Made by a program: the position numbers and the translations under genes
From: Enterococcus casseliflavus NBRC 100478
GTDB lineage: Bacteria; Bacillota; Bacilli; Lactobacillales; Enterococcaceae
Assembly: GCF_001544095.1 (NCBI RefSeq)
Contig: NZ_BCPT01000001.1
Span: 310,001-374,000 of the forward strand
Reading direction: 5' to 3'
DNA: 64,000 nucleotides
Notes under the pieces: model-generated
Database searches by the model: none
What the model saw: only the letters and a program-made list of their open reading frames with translations
What the model was told of the DNA's origin: nothing
Shown here: one piece after another, positions 53,412 to 61,429 of the stretch
How positions within the stretch are numbered: position 1 is the first letter of the stretch
Layout: each line of letters opens with the position of its first letter

Positions 53412-54095
53412 TCAGTGCTGCAATAAAGGAAGTAATTGCTGCAAACGTTCGATCTCAAAGGTAGGCTGAATCTCACCACTGTTTTTTTTCTTTGGATTAA
53501 ACCAAATCGTGTCGATCCCTGCCAATTGTCCTCCTAAGATATCTGAAGTCAGTGAATCGCCAATAATGACTGTTTCTTGTTTTTTAACGTTTGGTATGCG
53601 GGCAAACACGTAGTCAAAATATTCTTTCATTGGTTTTTGATAACCCGTGTCTTCTGAAACAAAAATATCACGGAAATAGGGTTTCAATTTGGCATCTTCC
53701 AAGCGACGGTACTGGGTTTCAGAAACCCCGTTCGTAACCACGTATAGGTCAAAATGCTGCGCCAACTCCGCTAAGATCTCATCACTGTTGTCTAACAGTT
53801 TATGTCCTTCATTTAGAAATTCTCGGTACGCCAATTCAACTGCTGGACTATCGACCTGAATGCCTTGCGTTTCAAAAAACAAGCCGAAACGCTCATTGAT
53901 GACTTGGTCTCTCGTGATTTTCCCTTGCTCAAACTGCTGCCACAAATCATGATTGATCGTTTGATAGCTTTGTTTGCGCTCTGGAGTCATTTCCAAGCCA
54001 TGAGCTTCAAACAGTGCTTTTAAGGCTTGATCTTCGGTATCTTGAAAGTCGAGGATCGTGTCATCGACATCAAATAATAATGTTTTATACTTCAT
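53412..54095 (-). CDS. YjjG-family noncanonical pyrimidine nucleotidase (HAD)
   Basis: 227 residues. HAD motif I FDVDDTILDFQ, motif II VVTNGVSETQ, motif III with Lys in YQKPMKEYFDY, and motif IV IIGDSLTSDILGG. YjjG enzymes dephosphorylate modified or excess pyrimidine monophosphates. It lies 14 bp after the pseudouridine synthase gene, probably in one transcript. Confidence 0.9.
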   Translation of the reverse strand: MKYKTLLFDVDDTILDFQDTEDQALKALFEAHGLEMTPERKQSYQTINHDLWQQFEQGKITRDQVINERFGLFFETQGIQVDSPAVELAYREFLNEGHKLLDNSDEILAELAQHFDLYVVTNGVSETQYRRLEDAKLKPYFRDIFVSEDTGYQKPMKEYFDYVFARIPNVKKQETVIIGDSLTSDILGGQLAGIDTIWFNPKKKNSGEIQPTFEIERLQQLLPLLQH

Positions 54096-54109
54096 TTTCT
54101 CCCTCTTTC

Positions 54110-54826
54110 TCAGCGGAAATGCGCCGCCAGTCCTTTTAATTCTTCTTGCGTCAGCGAGCGATAACTGCCCACTGCTAAATCATCTGGTAGAACCAGCGAA
54201 CCCATCGCTGTTCGTTTCAGCTGAATGACTTTTTTCCCTCGGGCTAAAAACATCTTTTTCACTTGATGGAACTTGCCTTCAGCAATTTCTAACGAAACAA
54301 AGGAATGATCCGCTCGGGCATCGATGATCGTTAGGGCAGCTGGTTTGCAAGTGACACCACCATGAAAGGTGATCCCTGCAGCAAATGCCGCCACATCCTC
54401 AGGAGGCACCAAGTCATTGACCACCACTTCATATCGCTTGGTCACCTTTTTGGTGGGATGCAGCAAGTCATAGCCTAACTGACCATTCGTCGTAACTAAT
54501 ACCAACCCTTCCGTGTCCCGATCCAATCGACCGACGGCATAAAGATCAGGATGTTGATCTTCGGGTGCAATCAAAGCGATCACTGTCTGGTGCTGTTGAT
54601 CCAGATTGGCTGTAACGACACCCTTGGGCTTGTTGACGATATAATAGCGTTCCTGTGTTTCCAACTGCCGCCCCGCAACCATGATTTGATGCAAGCTGCT
54701 ATCGACGTTGCGCTCGGGCCTTCGTTCAATCCTATGATCCACAAAGACTTTTCCTTGCTGAAACAACCGTTTCATCTCTTTCCGAGATGTATTCAATTGT
54801 TGCTCGATCACTTTATCTAAACGCAT
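54110..54826 (-). CDS. RsuA/RluB-family pseudouridine synthase
   Basis: 238 residues. An N-terminal S4 domain (RLDKVIEQQLNTSRKEMKRL) and the catalytic GRLDRDTEGLVLVTTNG, with the nucleophilic Asp, near 100. YIVNKPKGVVTA and KFHQVKKMFLARGKKVIQLKR are typical of the small-subunit (RsuA, U516 of 16S rRNA) group. A TATAAT (54848-54853, minus strand) lies just upstream and may be its -10. Confidence 0.9.
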   Translation of the reverse strand: MRLDKVIEQQLNTSRKEMKRLFQQGKVFVDHRIERRPERNVDSSLHQIMVAGRQLETQERYYIVNKPKGVVTANLDQQHQTVIALIAPEDQHPDLYAVGRLDRDTEGLVLVTTNGQLGYDLLHPTKKVTKRYEVVVNDLVPPEDVAAFAAGITFHGGVTCKPAALTIIDARADHSFVSLEIAEGKFHQVKKMFLARGKKVIQLKRTAMGSLVLPDDLAVGSYRSLTQEELKGLAAHFR

Positions 54827-54896
54827 AAATTTTTCTCCATAGTGGCTATTATAGCTTAGGATCTAGCGAAAGGAAACTGCCAGGATTTCAAATGAT

Positions 54897-54925
54897 TTGA
54901 CTTTCTTTGTCTTTTTGCGTAAGGT
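54897..54925 (+). promoter_or_regulatory. Promoter of the rplY leader
   Basis: TTGACT (54897-54902), 17 bp, TAAGGT (54920-54925). The -35 is good and the -10 weak. It predicts a leader of almost 200 nt. Confidence 0.5.
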
Positions 54926-54931
54926 TAAAGA

Positions 54932-55115
54932 GTAAAGTAAATATAGTTTCTCATACACAGCGTTATGACCTGGTGGAGAAAAGTTGAACCAAAACTTTCT
55001 GGGGCAGTTGTGTACACAACTGCCCTTTTGCGTGTTTTCACTCACGTACCACTTAATGTGCAGAGTTAACAAAATTTGCTTAAAAAATCTCGTTACTAAC
55101 GAGAAAATTTTAGGA
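54932..55115 (+). promoter_or_regulatory. Structured 5' leader of rplY
   Basis: Three hairpins precede the gene: AGAAAAGTT/AAACTTTCT (54977-55000), a perfect GC-rich palindrome at 55002-55025 (arms GGGCAGTTGTGT and ACACAACTGCCC) followed by TTTTGCGTGTTTT, and CTCGTTA/TAACGAG (about 55089-55105) just before the AGGAGG site. The middle one is terminator-like and lies 100 bp before the gene. This suggests attenuation, perhaps autogenous control by L25. I cannot tell whether it is a described leader class. Confidence 0.55.
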
Positions 55116-55126
55116 GGAATTGAGTT

Positions 55127-55741
55127 ATGTCAGTATCATTAGAAGTTACGAAAAGAGAAGTTCGCCCACGTTCTTTACGGAACAAGTTGCGTCACGAAGG
55201 AAAAGTACCTGCAATTGTCAATGGGTACAAAGTAGAAAGCACACCGATTGCTGTCAATGCAGCAGAATTAGAAAAAATCTTGCGTGAAAATGGATTGAAT
55301 ACCGTAATCACGATCAGTTTAGAAGGCAAAAAAGTCAATACACTGATCAAAGAGTATCAATCAGATACCTTCACACGCAATTTAACCCACGTTGAATTCC
55401 TATCTGTCGATATGAATGAAGAAACAGAAGTAGAAGCAGAAGTAACCTTAATTGGTGAATCTGCTGGTGTCAAAGCTGGTGGTGTTCTAGCACAAAACTT
55501 GTATACAGTCGTTGTATCAGCAACACCAGACAAATTGCCTGAACGTGTTGAGATCGATGTGACGTCATTAGAGATCGGCGATTCATTAACAGTGGCTGAT
55601 CTGCCTAAGAACGACGAGTACACGATCGTGACCGATCCAGAAGAACAAATCGTTGCGGTTACTGAACCACAAGAAATCTCTGAAGATGAAGAAGCCGGCG
55701 AAGCTGCTGAACCAGCAGTTATCGGTGAAGACGAAGAGTAA
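55127..55741 (+). CDS. rplY: 50S ribosomal protein L25/general stress protein Ctc
   Basis: 204 residues, the long two-domain form. The N-terminal 5S rRNA-binding domain (EVTKREVRPRSLRNKLRHEG) is followed by the TL5/CTC beta domain (VEFLSVDMNEETEVEAEVTL) and an acidic tail (EDEEAGEAAEPAVIGEDEE). It binds 5S rRNA in the large subunit; in Bacillus the Ctc form is stress-induced. AGGAGG site 9 nt before the ATG. Confidence 0.95.
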   Translation: MSVSLEVTKREVRPRSLRNKLRHEGKVPAIVNGYKVESTPIAVNAAELEKILRENGLNTVITISLEGKKVNTLIKEYQSDTFTRNLTHVEFLSVDMNEETEVEAEVTLIGESAGVKAGGVLAQNLYTVVVSATPDKLPERVEIDVTSLEIGDSLTVADLPKNDEYTIVTDPEEQIVAVTEPQEISEDEEAGEAAEPAVIGEDEE

Positions 55742-55978
55742 TCATAGAACACCGTTCTTAAGACCACGTCTTCAATCAACAGACACTTCTAAGAAATGTA
55801 GGACTCTTGAAGGGATTTCCCTTCAAGAGTCCTTTTCATTCTTACGAAGAGCTGGTATGCTGCAACTGACTATTTCCCATTGAAAGACGTCTTTGGGAAA
55901 GCTTGGTCCAGCCAACCCAACAAATTTTTAAGAAAATAGTTAAAATGCGTCGCTGACCAAAAAGAAAAGCAGAAGTAG
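55742..55978 (+). terminator. rplY terminator and following intergenic stretch
   Basis: GGACTCTTGAAGGG (55801-55814) and CCCTTCAAGAGTCC (55819-55832) form a 14-bp stem followed by TTTT. The rest of the interval contains a palindromic AAGACGTCTT near 55885 flanked by TTCCCA and GGGAA, but no gene that I can support. Confidence 0.88.
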
Positions 55979-56007
55979 TTGCATTTTTGACGGTTCTTCA
56001 TTATGAT
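55979..56007 (+). promoter_or_regulatory. Promoter of the DUF960 gene
   Basis: TTGCAT (55979-55984), 17 bp, TATGAT (56002-56007), 53 bp before the ATG. Confidence 0.6.
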
Positions 56008-56059
56008 AAATAGACAAATTTGATGTTAATGGCAAGCCTACTTGAAGGAGGGGTTTATT

Positions 56060-56377
56060 ATGTTTGAAACATTTGATGATCACCGCAGTCGTTACGCTTC
56101 TGGCGGTATTGTTCAAACACTACCTAGCGAATTGATCGATAGTATCTGGTTGATCATCGATCTTGATTTAAAAGGGTTTATTCCGTTGACAAATCTGCTC
56201 ACCTTTGAAGTCCAAAACAATCATGGTCGTGTCACACTGCTTTTTTCTCAAGCACAAAGTCAAATCGAACTTGGTGTTGATCTACCTTACCGGTATTCCG
56301 ACCTGTATCCCCAAAAAGTCTATGTGTATGATGATGGGCAGCGGCAAACGATTTTATTGCCTAGCGAGACTCGTTAA
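56060..56377 (+). CDS. DUF960 family protein
   Basis: 105 residues starting MFETFDDHRSRYASGG at 56060 with an AAGGAGGGG site; the longer frame starts before that site. GGIVQTLPSELIDSIWLIID and the beta-rich remainder (VQNNHGRVTLLFSQ) fit DUF960, a small protein family of lactic acid bacteria and staphylococci without known function. Monocistronic, with promoter and terminator. Confidence 0.8.
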   Translation: MFETFDDHRSRYASGGIVQTLPSELIDSIWLIIDLDLKGFIPLTNLLTFEVQNNHGRVTLLFSQAQSQIELGVDLPYRYSDLYPQKVYVYDDGQRQTILLPSETR

Positions 56378-56420
56378 CGCCCATTCGCCATTCTCTTTTT
56401 ATAACGACACCTATATAAAA

Positions 56421-56456
56421 AACCACCCTTTTTATTTTAGAAGGTGGTTTTTTTTT
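56421..56456 (+). terminator. Terminator of the DUF960 gene
   Basis: AACCACC and GGTGGTT with an A-T-rich inner part, followed by a long T tract (56447-56456). Confidence 0.88.
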
Positions 56457-56580
56457 GCATACCTCCTTTCATTTAATTCTGTCTAGCAGCAATTTCAAAT
56501 AAATACTCGACAAAAACATCGTTTTTTATTACGTTTTATTGACTATTTTTTGCGAGTGAAAATAACGAATGAAGTTCCCT

Positions 56581-56586
56581 TATAAT
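56581..56586 (+). promoter_or_regulatory. -10 element of the Mga-like gene
   Basis: A perfect TATAAT 38 bp before the start. The -35 position is poor, so an activator or an unseen element may be needed. Confidence 0.5.
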
Positions 56587-56623
56587 AAGGACAGTTGCAA
56601 AATTTAGCTGAAAGAGGTGCATG

Positions 56624-57673
56624 ATGTTGAAAAATATCCTTGAAAAAGATATTATGCAAATGCTGCGACTCTCCACAACACTTTTAGCCGAAAATCCCCT
56701 GCCTTTGAATAAAGCTGCTGCCGCCCAAAAAATCTCTGTCAAAACGATCCGTCGGCTGCTGTCAAGCTATTTAAACGAGGACCCATTCTTCCACTATGAT
56801 GTACAACAAGGGCACATTCGTGCAGACCGTCATTTGCAGCAATCAGCCAGTTGCTCCCTCCCCCATATGGAAATGATTGCTGCATTATTCAATAAAAGTG
56901 CAAATTATCAGCTACTCTTGCTCTTGTTAAAAATGCCGACTATTTCCTTTGCAGATCTCTACAAACGCTATTATCTCAGCCCATCCAGTTTGCATCGGCG
57001 CTTTTCATCCTTTTCTAACTTTTTAGCACCTTATCAACTAGCTATCGATCGCCGCAGTTATCCTTTAATCACTGGCAACGAACGACAATTGCGCTATGTG
57101 CTTTTTCGCCTTACCCTCTTAGCAAACCCAGCGCTTATCTCCCCCAATCAAGCGTTTCAGGAGCTGACACAAATCCATCAGTTACGGAAAACTGCTTTTT
57201 ATCCCAACACATCAATCACGTTTACTCAACAAGTTTTTCCCAAACACTTTGTTCCAAGTTTCTACTTAGTCGGTGAACGCAGCTATTTGTTTTTATGGAA
57301 ACAGCTTCTAACACTGGAGCCTTTCTATGTACCTGCAGAAGAATCTGGCCTCTTATGCCAAATCATCACCCCAGTTTTGAGGCAGTATCCAATCGAGCAG
57401 CCGTTAGAGGTTCTTTTGCCGAAAATTTTCCAAGCCCATCTGCTGGGGGCATTATTGGAGGGCAACTTATTTGTCTACCCGCCATTAAATCCTCGCTTAT
57501 CTGAACGTTCACAACGCTTGGTCCGTGCTTTCTTGACACAGCTTCCCCACTACGAAAAACTTTTAAAGAAGCATCCCGAGTTGCCCTTACTCTATGAATG
57601 CATTTGGCAAGACGTCTCTTTCTTCCAACCCATCATTGCCTTTCCGCAACAAAAAGAGCGCCCACTTGAATAG
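56624..57673 (+). CDS. Mga-like helix-turn-helix regulator
   Basis: 349 residues starting MLKNILEKDIMQMLRLS at 56624; the ATG one codon earlier lies too close to the AGAGGTG site. Two N-terminal DNA-binding modules are visible: NKAAAAQKISVKTIRRLLSSY (HTH_Mga-like, about 30-52) and TISFADLYKRYYLSPSSLHRRFSSF (about 105-130). The remainder is a helical domain without clear PRD histidines. Mga/AtxA-type regulators control virulence or sugar genes in streptococci and enterococci. Targets are not evident from the neighbours, and it is transcribed alone. Confidence 0.78.
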   Translation: MLKNILEKDIMQMLRLSTTLLAENPLPLNKAAAAQKISVKTIRRLLSSYLNEDPFFHYDVQQGHIRADRHLQQSASCSLPHMEMIAALFNKSANYQLLLLLLKMPTISFADLYKRYYLSPSSLHRRFSSFSNFLAPYQLAIDRRSYPLITGNERQLRYVLFRLTLLANPALISPNQAFQELTQIHQLRKTAFYPNTSITFTQQVFPKHFVPSFYLVGERSYLFLWKQLLTLEPFYVPAEESGLLCQIITPVLRQYPIEQPLEVLLPKIFQAHLLGALLEGNLFVYPPLNPRLSERSQRLVRAFLTQLPHYEKLLKKHPELPLLYECIWQDVSFFQPIIAFPQQKERPLE

Positions 57674-57690
57674 CGGTACGCTCTTTTTAA
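57653..57690. terminator. Bidirectional terminator, Mga-like gene and metQ
   Basis: AAAGAGCG (57653-57660) and CGCTCTTT (57679-57686) with T tracts on both strands. It overlaps the last codons of the Mga-like gene and lies 26 bp after the metQ stop. Confidence 0.85.
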
Positions 57691-57711
57691 AATCATTTTA
57701 CTATCAGTGAA

Positions 57712-58566
57712 TTATTTTGCGTCAGCATCAACGATTTTCACTGAACCTTGCCATTGTTCTTCAACAAAATCTTTGATTTCGTCTGAATGAAGCACTTCGA
57801 TCAATTTCTTGATTTTGTCGCTATCTTCGTCACCACTGCGGACAGCGATCACGTTGACATAAGGAGAATTATCCGCTTCTAATAAAACAGAATCATCCGC
57901 TGGGTTCAAATCGATCCCGAATGCGAAGTTCGCATTGATGGCAATTAGGTCTGCTTCGTCGTTTTGATAAGCAGTCGCCAAAAGAGATGGATCGACGTCA
58001 TGTTTAAATTCTAAGTTTTTCGGATTTTCAGCAATATCATCAAAGGTTGCCGTTTCTGTATCAACGCCGTCTTTTAAGGTGATCAAGTCAGCATCTTGTA
58101 AAATCGTTAGGATACGACCCCAGTCAGATTCAGAAGTGGAAGTAAGAACCGTTGCACCATCTTCTAGTTCTGAAATATCAGAGATTCGTTTTGAGTAAAG
58201 ACCCATTGGCTCGATATGGATCGCACCGGCATTAACAAAGTCATAGCCATTGTCTGCGATTTGTTTGTTCAAGTAAGGAATGTGTTGGAAGTAATTGGCA
58301 TCGATATCGCCATTTTCCAATGCTTTGTTTGGCAACACATAATCATCGAAGGTCTTGATTTCAAGATCAATGCCTTCTTCTGCTAGTAAAGGTTTGGCTT
58401 GTTCTAAAATTTCCGCATGAGGCGTAACCGATGCACCGATAACTAATTTTGTTGATTCTCCCTCAGCCGCAGATGAATCAGAGCTTCCTGAATTTGAGCC
58501 CGTTCCACAAGCAGCTAAAGCGGCAGTTAACAATAAGGTTGTTGCAATACCAAAAATCTTTTTCAT
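57712..58566 (-). CDS. metQ: Methionine-binding lipoprotein MetQ (NlpA family)
   Basis: 284 residues starting MKKIFGIATTLLLTA at 58566. Signal peptide with lipobox LAAC, Ser-rich linker, then the NlpA domain: VIGASVTPHAEILEQAKPLL, DANYFQHIPYLNKQ and the C-terminal VNVIAVRSGDEDS. It captures L- or D-methionine outside the cell for MetNI. Last gene of the metNIQ operon under T-box control. Confidence 0.95.
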   Translation of the reverse strand: MKKIFGIATTLLLTAALAACGTGSNSGSSDSSAAEGESTKLVIGASVTPHAEILEQAKPLLAEEGIDLEIKTFDDYVLPNKALENGDIDANYFQHIPYLNKQIADNGYDFVNAGAIHIEPMGLYSKRISDISELEDGATVLTSTSESDWGRILTILQDADLITLKDGVDTETATFDDIAENPKNLEFKHDVDPSLLATAYQNDEADLIAINANFAFGIDLNPADDSVLLEADNSPYVNVIAVRSGDEDSDKIKKLIEVLHSDEIKDFVEEQWQGSVKIVDADAK

Positions 58567-58610
58567 ATCCATTTCCTCCCATATTTTCCACTTTTTGTTC
58601 TTCGTTTCAT

Positions 58611-59303
58611 TTACCGTTTATCGGTGGCCTTCGCAAGGAAATCGCCGACCCCTTGGATAATGAAAACGATAATTAAAATAATCACTGTTGCAACAAGCGT
58701 AACAGTGTAATTTCCACGTTGAAATCCTTCTTGCCAAGCCAAAGCGCCTAGCCCACCGGCACCAATCGCACCTGCCATGGCGGTATAACCAATCATTGAG
58801 ATCGTTGTGACCGTCAGTCCTGAAATCAATGCCGGAACACTTTCTGGAATCACGATCTTATAAATGATCTCCCAGTAACTGGCGCCCATCGCTTCGGCGG
58901 CTTCAATCACACCAGGATTGACTTCACGAAAAGCAATTTCCACCATCCGAGCATAAAACGGCGCAGCCGATAAAACTAATGCTGGGATCGCTGCTTTTGC
59001 CCCTAGGAACGAACCGACTAATAATGTTGTAAACGGAATGATCAAGACCATCAAAATCATGAATGGCGTTGAGCGAAAGGCGTTACTGATGATGGAAACC
59101 ACATTATAGAAAATGTTGGCTCCCGCCGTTTGTTTACGCCCTAGTGAATAAAGCGCCAATCCTAGAAGCAAACCGATCACAACCACTAAAACCATTGAGA
59201 AAAAAGTCATAAACAAAGTGTCCAGAGTGGCTTGCTGCATATTGGCCCAGTCGACCTTTTCAAAATTAAAATAGGTTTCTACAAATGACTTATCCACGTT
59301 CAA
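58611..59303 (-). CDS. metI: Methionine ABC transporter permease MetI
   Basis: 230 residues with five membrane helices. FRSTPFMILMVLIIPFTTLLVG and the EAA loop EAAEAMGASYWEIIYKIVIPE are typical. Its start overlaps the end of metN by 14 bp, indicating coupling. Confidence 0.95.
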   Translation of the reverse strand: MNVDKSFVETYFNFEKVDWANMQQATLDTLFMTFFSMVLVVVIGLLLGLALYSLGRKQTAGANIFYNVVSIISNAFRSTPFMILMVLIIPFTTLLVGSFLGAKAAIPALVLSAAPFYARMVEIAFREVNPGVIEAAEAMGASYWEIIYKIVIPESVPALISGLTVTTISMIGYTAMAGAIGAGGLGALAWQEGFQRGNYTVTLVATVIILIIVFIIQGVGDFLAKATDKR

Positions 59304-60324
59304 TCACCTCCACGCCTACTTGCTGCTCTTTGAAAAAGGCGATCGCTTTTTCGATCTCACTTGCTTCACCTGTCAATAAAACCGTCAAGCCGCCAAAGGA
59401 TCCTTCATTGGTTTGTTGGATCTTTCCGTAAACGACATTGACATCGATCTGGAAGCGACGGATCGCTTGTGAAATCACTGGTTCATTGGCGTTGTCTTGT
59501 GTAAAAGTCAAGGTCACTAAATGCCCTTGCGGATTTTCTCGTAAGAAGGCTTGCCGTAATTCTTCAGCATCTTCTTCTGGCTCCAAATCTTGCTGAACAA
59601 AACGTTTGGTCACTTCCTGCTGTGGGTTACGGAAAACCGATTGTACTGACCCTTCTTCCACGATCTGCCCATGCTCCATCACCGCGACCTTGTTGCAGAT
59701 TTTACGAATGACGTTCATTTCATGGGTAATCAGCACGATCGTCAAATGCAATTTTTTATTGATGGAAAGCAAGAGATCCAACACTTCTTCTGTTGTTTGT
59801 GGATCTAACGCACTCGTTGCTTCATCACACAGCAAAATTTCTGGTTCATTCGCTAGTGCACGAGCAATCCCGACTCTTTGCTTTTGTCCGCCAGACAATT
59901 GTGCCGGATAGGCATTTTCCCGTCCTTCCAACCCAACTAATTTAATCAGCTCTTGCGCTCGTTGACGGCGTTTTGCTTTTTCAACGCCAGCCAACTCCAA
60001 TGGCAATTCGATGTTTTCCGCCACCGTTCGAGACCATAAAAGATTAAAGTGCTGAAAAATCATGCCGATTTTTTTGCGGAAGTTTCTCAATTCTTTGTTT
60101 TTCAACGCCAAAATGTTTTGACCGTTAATGACTACATCTCCTGCTGTCGGCAATTCTAAGCCGTTCAACAAACGTACTAATGTACTTTTCCCAGCACCAG
60201 AGTAACCGACGATTCCGTAGATATCGCCTTTTTCCACTTGCAGTGAAACATCATTGACGGCGTGAACAGCCGTTTGCTTTTTGCCGAATGACTTTTTTAC
60301 ATGCGACAATTCGATTAATGCCAT
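59290..60324 (-). CDS. metN: Methionine ABC transporter ATP-binding protein MetN
   Basis: 344 residues starting MALIELSHVKKSFG at 60324 with a GAGGAAAGATGG region; the longer frame enters the T-box terminator. Walker A GYSGAGKST, signature LSGGQKQR, Walker B LLCDEATSALDPQT. The C-terminal NIL domain (about 265-344, VTLTFTQDNANEPVISQ) binds methionine and inhibits transport when it is abundant. Confidence 0.96.
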   Translation of the reverse strand: MALIELSHVKKSFGKKQTAVHAVNDVSLQVEKGDIYGIVGYSGAGKSTLVRLLNGLELPTAGDVVINGQNILALKNKELRNFRKKIGMIFQHFNLLWSRTVAENIELPLELAGVEKAKRRQRAQELIKLVGLEGRENAYPAQLSGGQKQRVGIARALANEPEILLCDEATSALDPQTTEEVLDLLLSINKKLHLTIVLITHEMNVIRKICNKVAVMEHGQIVEEGSVQSVFRNPQQEVTKRFVQQDLEPEEDAEELRQAFLRENPQGHLVTLTFTQDNANEPVISQAIRRFQIDVNVVYGKIQQTNEGSFGGLTVLLTGEASEIEKAIAFFKEQQVGVEVIERG

Positions 60325-60360
60325 GTTATTCCCATCTTTCCTCTTTGGTTGGTTAAACAC

Positions 60361-60650
60361 AAAAAAAGCTTTCATCCTCTGTACATTATACTGTTACAAA
60401 GGACGAAAGCACAACTTCCGCGTTACCACCTTGATTTACTGTCGATTCGCATCAACAGCCTCGCTCAGTACTTGAATTGCTTCGCATACTGCTGCACTGT
60501 AACGGGTGCCTCCCGTGATAGGCTTGTTTCCACTCACCTATCATGCTCAAAGACCATCTTCCATCCTCTCTCCGTTGCCCATTTGCACCAAACAGGGCTC
60601 TCTGTGTACGTTAAGAACATGTACTCTTCTTTTCAAAGCATTCATTTATT
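60361..60650 (-). promoter_or_regulatory. T-box riboswitch for metNIQ, methionine specifier
   Basis: The T-box core, CAAGGTGGTAACGCGG on the minus strand (60433-60418), matches the consensus. It is followed by the terminator stem GCTTTCGTCCTTTGT/ACAGAGGATGAAAGC (60410-60396 with 60382-60368) and seven Ts (60361-60367). Stem I is upstream (from about 60640). An ATG in GAGCATGATAGG (60544-60542) lies where the specifier codon is expected. Uncharged tRNA-Met would stabilise the antiterminator and switch on methionine uptake. Confidence 0.93.
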
Positions 60651-60656
60651 GAGCAA

Positions 60657-60685
60657 ATTATAGCAACGTCTTATCCGACTGTCAA
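60657..60685 (-). promoter_or_regulatory. Consensus promoter of the metNIQ T-box leader
   Basis: Perfect TTGACA (60680-60685), 17 bp, perfect TATAAT (60657-60662) with TGC before it on the minus strand. A very strong promoter, consistent with control exerted by the T-box terminator afterwards. Confidence 0.93.
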
Positions 60686-60722
60686 TTCTTTTTGAAAAAA
60701 TAGTCGTTTTTACAGCTTTGAC

Positions 60723-61061
60723 TTACAAAGCTTCAAATTGACTTGGGTCAACCTCTTTGAAGCTGACCAGCCAAGCGTTCATTTCGTCTTCATCATTTAA
60801 GGTATCAATGGATTGATCGATTTTTTCATTTACGGAAGAAATCACGCCCGTCAATGGACTTGGAAATTCACTGACTGCTTTTTCCGCTTCCAGCTCAACA
60901 AGGGTCTCTCCTTGTTTTAAAGCAGTTCCTGCTTTTTGAATCGAAGCAAACGTGACCGCACCAAGTTCTTCTTGCGCTTCTTTTGTTAAACCGACACAAT
61001 ATTCTTTCCCGTTAAACAAAACCCACAAATTATCTTTTTTTCTTAAGCATTTCTTTTCCAT
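60723..61061 (-). CDS. GcvH-like lipoyl-domain protein
   Basis: 112 residues. The lipoyl-lysine site is in LVELEAEKAVSEFPSPLTG near residue 62, with VGLTKEAQEELGAVTF typical of glycine cleavage H proteins. No gcvT or gcvP is present in the window. In Firmicutes lacking glycine cleavage such H-like proteins serve as lipoate carriers for transfer to other enzymes or in macrodomain-linked signalling. The gene overlaps the upstream ArsC/Spx-like gene by 19 bp. Confidence 0.85.
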   Translation of the reverse strand: MEKKCLRKKDNLWVLFNGKEYCVGLTKEAQEELGAVTFASIQKAGTALKQGETLVELEAEKAVSEFPSPLTGVISSVNEKIDQSIDTLNDEDEMNAWLVSFKEVDPSQFEAL

Positions 61062-61420
61062 GATTCTAGTAAGACTCCTTCATATTCATTTTCTTTAAAT
61101 CCATTAATCAAAAAGCGGTCGCCGCTAACCAGCAGTGGGCGCTTGATCAACATACCATCGGTTGCCAGCACATCGGCTGCGTCTTGGGCAGTCATGGTCG
61201 GCACTTTTTCTTTTAATTGCAATTCACGGTATTTCATGCCGCTTGTGTTAAAGAAACGGGTTAACGGTGCTTCGCTTGATTGGATCCAAGCCAGCAATTG
61301 TTCCGGCTGCGGCGGTGTAGCTACCATATCGATCGCTTCAAAGGGAATCTCGTGCTCTTCTAACCAACGCTTCGCATTTCGGCATGTACTGCATTTTGGG
61401 TACCAATAAAATGTAATCAT
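61043..61420 (-). CDS. ArsC/Spx family thioredoxin-fold protein
   Basis: 125 residues. N-terminal redox motif CSTC in YWYPKCSTCRNAKRWLEE (Cys10 and Cys13), and KRPLLVSGDRFLINGFKENEYE matches the C-terminal half of the ArsC/Spx/YffB family. It is the YusI/arsenate reductase-like branch rather than true Spx, which lacks this tail. Substrate unknown. Overlaps the GcvH-like gene and follows the RodA-type gene by 9 bp, so the three are likely co-transcribed. Confidence 0.85.
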   Translation of the reverse strand: MITFYWYPKCSTCRNAKRWLEEHEIPFEAIDMVATPPQPEQLLAWIQSSEAPLTRFFNTSGMKYRELQLKEKVPTMTAQDAADVLATDGMLIKRPLLVSGDRFLINGFKENEYEGVLLESWKRNA

Positions 61421-61429
61421 GTGAACTCC

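Noticed and set aside
60000-60400. N-terminal extension of MetN to 60375
   Set aside because: It would be encoded inside the T-box terminator; the ATG at 60324 fits the family start.
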